Shown in pieces: positions 56,200 through 64,000 of a stretch of DNA of 64,000 nucleotides. The position numbers and the translations under genes were made by a program. The notes under the pieces are model-generated. The model did no database searches, was not told the DNA's origin, and saw nothing but the letters and a program-made list of their open reading frames with translations. This DNA is from Undaria pinnatifida (lineage: Eukaryota > Sar > Phaeophyceae > Laminariales > Alariaceae), in assembly GCA_012845835.1 (NCBI GenBank), contig JABAKD010000023.1, positions 8,805,840-8,869,839 on the forward strand, given 5' to 3'. Numbering within the stretch: the first letter of the stretch is position 1; every line of letters starts with the position of its first letter.

Positions 56200-58396
56200 T
56201 ACCGAACACGTACGCGCAACGTATTGCCTCACCATGAGCGGAAAAATGCAACCTTCAGCTACCTCTGTTCGAATACAAACGACTTCAGCTCGGAAAACTC
56301 TTTCTAAGCTCCAGCACCTTGAAGTCTAAACTACAGCTCCGGCCCGCAAGACCGCCTTGACTGTCGCGACGACCTTTTATAGTATCCCAGGCAACCTCCA
56401 TGATCGCAAATAAATGTCATTGCTTCATGGAGTTCCATGATCGGAAAATTGGTGCATGGGTTAGATACGTAGCAAGATCATTCTCGATGCCGCCATCGGG
56501 GCGTGCAGAAGACGTTGAAAATATATATTATTAATACCACCCCCGGAAAGGATGATGGGAGGAGGAGAGGGAAATTGGAAGTTGGAAGTGACCAAGAGAG
56601 GTCCCCCTTCTCCAAGCTCGCCTCGTCCCCGAACCATAAATAGCGACAAGCGCTCTCGTGCCATACTTGGATAATTCCATCGTACCACACAATACACTCA
56701 CGCAGCTAAGCCATACATACTGAGCCAATCTTACTAACCCATACTTCAGTCTCCCAGTACGTGCGTATGAGAGCATATATGCAAATGTGCATGTTCCGTT
56801 TCTTGTTGAACCATATATGATGACGATGTATGTGGCACACGAGCAACTGTTCTTACGTGTATCATACAATAACAAGTCGTATCATGCACCAGTAAATATT
56901 ATTGCTACTGGTGGCTCCATAGGTCACGTACGTACCATACAAATACATATAGGAACGTTTCCCCATGGATAGTCCGCCTGAAGAAATATCCATGCCTTTA
57001 TAACATAACAGGCCACATACTGCAATACAGTTATAAAATATTCCTCGCATGATTCACACGATACCTTTGACGGCGTATCTCCCCAAATTCACACCATTCC
57101 TTAGACGGCGAATGGCCCCGAACACATTACCCCATCGTACATATTATAGATGCAATGTGGTTCCATGAATCGAACCATGATATCATAACTTCTCACATTC
57201 CATACAAGGTTACGACGTTTTATAGGTGGGAAAAAGTCAAGCCTGTGTGTGATTCTGCCGTGTGCTATCGGACCTTTCAATCACCGACAAACCGCGATGT
57301 ACCGGGGACGGCGAAGCGCGTTACGAACAACCAAATAAGCAATGTACCGACGAACGATTGGTCCATCATAATTCAGCTACAAGACTGCAATAGACCGGGG
57401 AAGAACAAGGCCGAAGTACACGTGGCATCACAACCATTCTCCCCGTCTCTGTCCAAGCGCTTCTTCAGCCTTCCTTTACCTTCCGTACAAATGAGCTCCA
57501 TCAACAGCTACCCGAATGGCACTCCCGTCAACAATCGGGGACAGGCGCTGGTTTTGTGGGTACGATTGAAATTGGTACTTAAGTAGAAAATATTTCTTAG
57601 TGCAACAGTTCTTCGTCAACTATAAAGTTACAACTGCTCGCCAGTTACGTATTAGTAAAGGTGGAACTATGTGTCGTATGAACTTAAGTAAACGATAGTA
57701 CAGCAATAGGCAAGATGTTCTACCGGAAAATGCGTACGATTACATATTTTAGCATCAACGAGTAAAGGCTCACAAATACTGTCTATCTCATGCTCTTCAG
57801 CGTACGAGTAGTATCAGACAGTTTATCGTTACATGCGTATCCGAGGATCATATTGAAGTGGCGTGGTTATCTTACAGCAGTGACCTTTGTTTATTTTTAC
57901 AGCAGTGACCTTTGTTTATTTTTATTATTTTTGGGACATGGCTCGATGATGGACTATGATTACATCCATCACAGTCTAATAAAGTACTATCAGTATTCGT
58001 ACTTCTACCTGCTTCTTTATTTTTTGTTTTTGCGGAAGCACGTAAGTACATTCAACAAACAATTGAATATTGAGAATGTTATATTTTGTCGTGTTTGACA
58101 CTTGTCCACAATTCTCTAAATTTGTCTTGTATTGTTTATCTATTTGGTACAATTCAGGAAGCGTGTTCAACACCCAGTATTTATCGCTGGTAATTACACA
58201 GAACGTATTTTTTACACGTAAATTTCTTTGTAAGGTTTGATTTTATTATAAATGCGTGGATAACATAGATACATTCATATTGCCGCGGTTGATACACCGG
58301 ATTGAATATGAGACCCATTTGTTTTGTACTATTTTACGAATTTGTTTTTCTAAGTATGAGGATTCTCTAGCAATCTGACTTTGCATTATGGGGTCG
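56200..58396. other. Interior of copia-2 with no recognisable domain
   Basis: Expected reverse transcriptase and RNase H motifs are not visible in any frame. A 143-codon plus-strand frame at 57155-57586 is unrecognised. AT-rich sequence dominates 57700-58400. Confidence 0.4.
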
Positions 58397-58819
58397 TATT
58401 GAGAGTAAGAACCTTGGATTCAAATCTAAGTGGATGCGCAGTCTATTCGAGCAGTGTATTCGCACGAATAAGAGATGCAGTTGAAGGTTGAATCTTACGT
58501 TGAATCTTCGCTGGAACTTTGTTGTAAACGTATATTTGAGTATGTTATGGATGTCCCGTCGTCCCGGTATTCTACCGGACTACGGGCGTTGTTCCGTGAC
58601 AATCAAGTGGTGATGCAACCCACCATGATCACTCTCCCAACTCTCCCTTATTTCCCTTCTTTCCCTTCTTCTCTCTTGGGCCTCAAGCGCCCTTTTCACA
58701 CTATTCCTGTTCTTTTTTTATAACAAGTGATCTTAACAGACACTTTGGTGCCACCTCTGCATCTCTTCGCAATGAAGACAGAGCCTCCACACAACCATTG
58801 TGTTCACAGGCTATTCACA
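58397..58819 (+). repeat. Copia-2 3' LTR
   Basis: Partner of 53145-53571; the hairpin is kept at about 58555-58586. It begins TATTGAGAGTA, so the terminal TG has mutated. Confidence 0.75.
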
Positions 58820-59339
58820 GTATGATGGCATGACCCTCCGTCGTGGGACAGAGATCATAGCAGATCGTTCCGCGATACTTCAGGCGGTTGTCGACCAGAC
58901 ATGCAAGTCGACTCCAACACTATGTTTCACCATAAAACATATACATGCTGCTCTCTTGCTCCGGGCTTGCTCTCAGATTTTTCTGTCCGGTAGACATATA
59001 CATGTCCTTAATTCTTGGTATTCCAGTTCTTCCTCGAAAAGCAGGGTTTGTTGTTGTTGTTTTCACATTATCTGGCATAATTAAGTCCGTGGTCACAGGT
59101 ATAGACGTATGAGTGTAGCCCATGTAGTGTCGGAATGTCAGACTTCATCGCTGTGAGGAATGATAAAGAAGTGTTATAATTCAGTTGGTCTCGTGAACAG
59201 ACTCGACGCTCTGTTATTTTCCTCTCAGATGGTTAGATATACTCTCACAACAACAGCAGTAGTGGTAGCATACTGCTCTCTCCTCTACCACTACAACAGC
59301 AGTGTGAAGCGTCGTTTCCGCCAGGTACATACAAAAAAA
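58820..59339. other. Intergenic sequence, no gene seen
   Basis: No recognisable coding, RNA or repeat feature. Confidence 0.3.
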
Positions 59340-59505
59340 TTACCCAGATAGCTACAGTGTAGTTGTAATGGGAGTCGCCGACCTATATCCTTAATGAGAA
59401 CACACAAGCCGTAATACGCGCGATCGGAGTATCACACACAGCTTGCAAAGATGAGTTTCGACAAAATCTCCGATCTCACAGCTGGGCTATATTTGCATTT
59501 ATATA
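59340..59505 (-). mobile_element. Family T element terminus, reverse orientation
   Basis: It runs from TAGCTACAGTGTAGTTGTAA through GCGCGATCGGAGTATCAC to CTCACAGCTGGGCTATA and ends in AT repeats. It lies outer-end to outer-end with the next copy at 59740. Confidence 0.8.
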
Positions 59506-59739
59506 TATATAATTGTTGTCATTCTTATGGGAGATGTGCCAGTAGATGATCTGCTGTGTGGCCCTCGTGTCGGAGAGAGGTCGATGATCGTTAACAATTG
59601 AGCTATCTCATAGAAGATGGTTGAAAACACTCGCGCGACTGTTAGCTCGGGCATTCCCTCGGGGTGAATTCGAAGCTGCTCTGGCGGCATAATATATCTC
59701 CAGAGATGTTGTGTGCATAGCTGGTACCTGGTATATTAT

Positions 59740-60640
59740 AAATTATAATATCATAGACTTCCCCAGCTGTGGGATCGAAGATTTCGTAGAAACTCATGTT
59801 TGCTGCAGCATGCCGTGTGTGACACTCCGATCGCGCGTATTGCTGGATTGGTGTCCTCATTAAGGATATAATAGGTCGGCGACTCCCCTTGGAGGTTCAG
59901 TGTTGTAGTAGCTTGTACGAGAGGGTCAACCGGGTGATGTTGACCACTTTGTGCGCAGAAATTATAAAAGCCGTTTTTAAGGGGGACCAAATCTGACAGT
60001 GTGGAAGGAAATGCATCCAATCCGATTATTTTCAAGTATATCCTGTTCAAGTCGTATAGCCAAAACCGGTGAGGGGAGGAAGGCGTTTATGAGCGCGTGG
60101 GGGCCGGGGGCGGGGGGGAAATTTTCTTTTTGTTTCAGGAGGGGGGAACGGGGGCGGGGGGGGAAGAGGGGGATTGAAAAGGAGGGGGGCCGGGGGGGCG
60201 GGCATTCCAACCGCTTTTGGTCGCATAAACGTACACTTTGTTTGGAAGGGACTTTATATTATTATACGTGTTGTGCTAGGTCTAGCGATGGTACGGGTTG
60301 CGGGGAAATAGAATGCGGGCGGGAAGTTACGCGAAATGAATTGGATCTACGGCATGGATAGCTGGAAAGGTAATGCTTGATAAGGCGTGATATCATCTGT
60401 CTAGTGGTGTTTATGTCTCTGGCAGATTTTGATTTTAGGTGGGGCGGTGGGGGAGCGGGGGGGGAGGGGGGGTTGTGTGCGTGTGTGTGTCTTGGGGGGG
60501 AGGGGTTGATGGGGCGGCGGGAGAGAGGTGTGTATGATGGTGGTGGTGGTGGTGACGGTGGCGGGGGACGGAGGAGGTGGATGGTAACCAAACATTCTAC
60601 CTGTGTGTGACATGCAAATGTTGAACAATATTTCACAATT
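59740..60640 (+). mobile_element. Family T element, one arm plus G-rich module
   Basis: It starts near TATAATATCATAGACT, then CCAGCTGTGGGATCGAAGAT. It carries 3-bp and 6-bp insertions relative to other copies, then the G-rich module with GTGCTAGGTCTAGCGATGGT and GGCAGATTTTGATTTTAGGT. No opposite terminus is found. Confidence 0.75.
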
Positions 60641-60870
60641 AAAACTCTGAGGTGGGATGGGAGGGAAAAATGTTACTACGTGATGATGGTGTTGCTTTTT
60701 TTTGTTTGATGCTCTTTATACGAGTAGCAGTGCTCTCTGATTTTCGTATAGCATATTAATACGCATACTACTACGGCCATGTACTTATGGTTTGCTCTAA
60801 ATGTATTTTATACAATACCCTGTGAGGGAAGTCCATTAGACTAATATTTCTATTATAAGACCGGTATTTG

Positions 60871-60986
60871 ATGGTTGCCACCGTAGCGTAGCGAATAGAC
60901 AACCATTAAGGACCTTGGACTCTTGGGTCAATGGTTGCCACCGGAGCGATAGACAACCATTTTAAGGACCTTGGACTCTTTGGTCA
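60871..60986 (+). repeat. 60-bp tandem duplication with ATGGTTG/CAACCAT hairpin
   Basis: Two units (60871 and 60931) share ATGGTTGCCACCG, ATAGACAACCATT and AAGGACCTTGGACTCTT. Within each unit ATGGTTG pairs with CAACCAT, and GACC can pair with GGTC. No known RNA family is recognised. Confidence 0.8.
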
Positions 60987-61271
60987 ATCTTTTGGGTACA
61001 CACGTGCCTTATGCTCGAACAGCCAGGTCTGGTTATTTTGTGAGATCAGCATGGGAAAAGGAGATAACCATTTGGAATAACCACTTACAACTGTGATATG
61101 CACTGTGTTATAGCTTCGCGGTGTGGTATAATACAGGGATCGGGTAGTTTGCCGTAAGATAGAATATTCGATTTGTGCAACCATATTGTATCTCCATGAT
61201 GACAAGTGATCATTGTGACCTGTGTGGAAAGCTTGCGATATAGTGTTGCTATAATTCATAAAACTATCATA

Positions 61272-61732
<461 letters not shown>

Positions 61733-61942
61733 TCTTCACATGAATTATGTATACAGTGCCATGACGACTAATAATGCTTGCCAGATAGGATAGCTATTAT
61801 TCAACAAGTGTGTTTTGTTGACGCTAAACTGATGTCTCTACCCGTATACATCCAGCACACGATCAATATCCTCACCGCATCAAGCTCTAAAGCCACAAAG
61901 AATAGGACAGATAGATGTTCATTTCGAATACAGCAAGCAATT

Positions 61943-62210
61943 GTTAAGATACGGCCTCGAAAGTGCTGTTATGATCCCCATTTAATATCACTTGGATGGG
62001 GTTCATACGATAAGGTTGTCGTTTTTCATTCGGGAAAGTTAGGAAATACATCGGAGGCACGTGCCTCCGATCTCACAAGCTATCCGGGGCTCTGGTGGAA
62101 TCGAATAAAACTACGTCTCTACGCAGGCAAAGAAAGTGAGTACTCACCGAGGACCTGCTCAATTGGCAGACCTGCAGGGGGCACTCTGTGTCCCCACCCT
62201 ATTACCTTAC
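61943..62210 (+). repeat. Dispersed repeat A, copy 2 (candidate gypsy 5' LTR segment)
   Basis: Partner of 2362-2627; see that entry. It is followed within about 700 bp by the gypsy pol remnant. Confidence 0.55.
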
Positions 62211-62216
62211 AAATAG

Positions 62217-64000
62217 CGTCGTCGGTACAAGGGACTGACCCAGCCGAGCCCACGGGCCCGACCGCTGTTTCTACTTCGTCTGGCTCTTCGGAGCCCCAGA
62301 CGATGCCGCCTTTTTCAAACCCCATCTCCACTCGGAGGCGCCGGCGTTTAGCAACAGCAGCTGGTGAGGCACCCCCTGCTGTCGACTGTGGCTTCGGGCT
62401 CGGCGGGGGCCCCCGGCCATCTTCCAGACGAGTTGCAACTATGCCATGAGCCCGACGGCAGCGGCCGACTCCGCCCGCCGCCGCGACGTTTACTCTTGCC
62501 CACCCGCAGGCCAGCACGGTACCACTTCCGTCCGACCATTACCACGCAGAGACTTTGGGAACTCCTCTCGTACGGCTTACGCCTTCTCCTGGTGACGCGT
62601 CGACTACACCTACGAGGTCGGATGCCCTCGACGACGCTGCTCTATTGCGGGCGGTTCGCGGATTCCGTCGTGCGTTACTCGCATGCTGATTGGAAGCGCG
62701 AACAGCACGAAGAGCCGACGTGCCACGCCACGATATGTTGCATCTCTATGGGCCGGCCGTCGGCCCTGTACCGAACGTCTTGGCATGCTAACCCTCGCAC
62801 AATCGTTCCACCCTCTCAGACATCCAGGAGCTGGCGGGTAAGGGTCGACTACATACAACCGACGACGGCAGCGTCCTACTCGTCCGTAACCCGACACTGC
62901 CGCCAATAAAAGCCTGACAAACCCAACTCTGTGGGGCGCGCTGCTTGCCTGCTAAACGACGAACCAGTTCGCATCTACATTCCCCTGCTCATGCGCCCTT
63001 GGATCATTCAAACTTGTCACTCGACGGCCTGTTGTCACCTTGGCACCACGCGCACGTTGCGCATGCTGGAACGTTTTTTTATGTCGTGGATTGGCATGAA
63101 TGTATGCATCCGGAACACCCCATGGCTGACTGTTCGCTGGCCCATCATCTCAATGCCTCTACCAGAAGGTCCAGGTGTCGCCGTCGGTGTTGACTATTTC
63201 GGCCCCTTCCGGTAACACCACAAGACAACACCTTCATCCTGCTGTTCACCGATCGCTTCAGTCATCGGGCCCACATGTTCCCCATCACTGACGCTGAGTT
63301 CACCGCGGAGGGTGAAGCCATTATCCTGGTGAACCAATACATCCCCTTGTGGGGGTGCCCGCGCACCATACTCTCGGATAACGGACTGCAGTTCTGCTTC
63401 AAGATTTCACAAGCTGTAGATCAGCTGTTGGGTGTGCACGAGCTTGCTACAAGCTCCTATCATCCCAAATGTAACGGAGGCATTGAGCGGGTAAACCATA
63501 CTTTGGCCCAAATGCTGGCTATGGTCGTCAACGAGCGACAAGACGATTGGGACTTGCACCTGCCCCACGTAGAGTTCGTTTGCAACGATTCCGTCAGCGC
63601 GGCGACGGGTCTGGCGCCCAACGAGGTCCACATGGGCAGACTCCCACGGCTCGCCCTGACGATTTTCGACCGCACTGGTGTCGTGGGACACCAGATTCTG
63701 GCCCGTGACCACCTGGCCTATTGCGACTTGGCGACCAACCGGCAAAGGCGTGCGAACGACATTGTCCGCGCACATCACGCTCTCATCGTTTCTCATGTTA
63801 ACTGCGGAAACTCCGCCCTCACCGATGCGCTGCGTCCAGCACCTATCTCCACTGTGGATGGTGGGGCATGGGTGCACAAATCTGCCTCTACCATCCGCCA
63901 GGGTGTGAAGGCGAACACCCACGTCAAGGTACTCAAGGCTAAACTCGCGCTTAACTGGACGGGCCCGTACAAGATTTTTGCCGTCGGTCCCTGCTCCCCA
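62217..64000 (+). pseudogene. Ty3/gypsy pol copy with integrase, frameshifted, runs off the window
   Basis: Only about 700 bases of decayed leader and pol sequence separate the candidate LTR from the integrase, so gag, protease and most of reverse transcriptase appear deleted. Integrase starts near 62931 (LLNDEPVRIYIPLLMRPWII, CHLGTTRTLRMLERFF, part of the zinc domain). The catalytic Asp of VDYFGP is at 63192-63194. A one-base frameshift follows at about 63209-63213. The second Asp lies in ILSDNGLQF (63377-63379) and the Glu in GGIERVN (63485-63487), giving a 35-residue D-E spacing. From 63209 the frame is open to the window end. Confidence 0.85.

Larger units (their letters stand above)
53145..58819 (+). 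mobile_element. Decayed Ty1/copia element, copy 2
   Basis: Direct repeats of about 425 bp (53145-53571 and 58397-58819) flank Gag, protease and pre-integrase remnants on the plus strand. The LTRs differ by many substitutions and small indels, and TG at the start has become TA in the second, so this is older than the 29725-37737 element. No clear target duplication is seen. The reverse transcriptase and RNase H region is not recognisable in 56200-58396; it is deleted, replaced or too diverged. Confidence 0.8.

Overview
This window is eukaryotic nuclear DNA dominated by transposable elements. The evidence is one multi-exon gene with GT-AG introns, LTR and non-LTR retrotransposon remnants, terminal-inverted-repeat elements, and many mini- and microsatellites. 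The glutathione S-transferase gene with mostly sizeable introns, beside Ty1/copia and chromodomain Ty3/gypsy elements, suggests a heterokont such as a brown alga. That assignment is inference only. Boundaries were read by eye and may be off by a few bases where sequence is low-complexity.

Layout: 2-1438 is the 3' part of a Ty3/gypsy integrase-chromodomain gene, followed by a pyrimidine-rich tail and a candidate LTR repeat (2362-2627). Degenerate ~600-nt repeats occupy about 2.9-4.1 kb. A 4.06-kb terminal-inverted-repeat element with G-rich and C-rich arms lies at 6296-10352. From about 11.9 to 22.3 kb runs a long, strand-asymmetric C/T-rich block built from successive tandem repeats, with no recognisable gene. 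From 22.8 to 38.7 kb lies a large inverted duplication (arms about 3.5 kb, spacer about 0.8 kb). Both arms carry decayed LINE reverse transcriptase. Its right arm was later split by an 8,013-bp Ty1/copia element (29725-37737) with identical-looking 505-bp LTRs and a perfect 5-bp target duplication. From 39.2 to 43.3 kb there are more ~600-nt repeats and a half-copy of the inverted-repeat element.

The only confidently recognised host gene is a sigma-class-like glutathione S-transferase on the minus strand (51703 down to 44343). It has six exons, 208 residues, and all introns in phase 0. Intron 1 hosts several inverted-repeat elements. A second, decayed copia element lies at 53145-58819. Two more inverted-repeat fragments, a GTT microsatellite of roughly 460 bp, and a second gypsy copy finish the window. 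That second copy aligns without gaps to the first 613 bases of the window.

The least familiar material is: the inverted-repeat element family and its conserved subterminal reading frame; the nine-fold 12-mer array inside the copia LTR; the patchwork identity of the inverted duplication; and the long strand-asymmetric repeat block.
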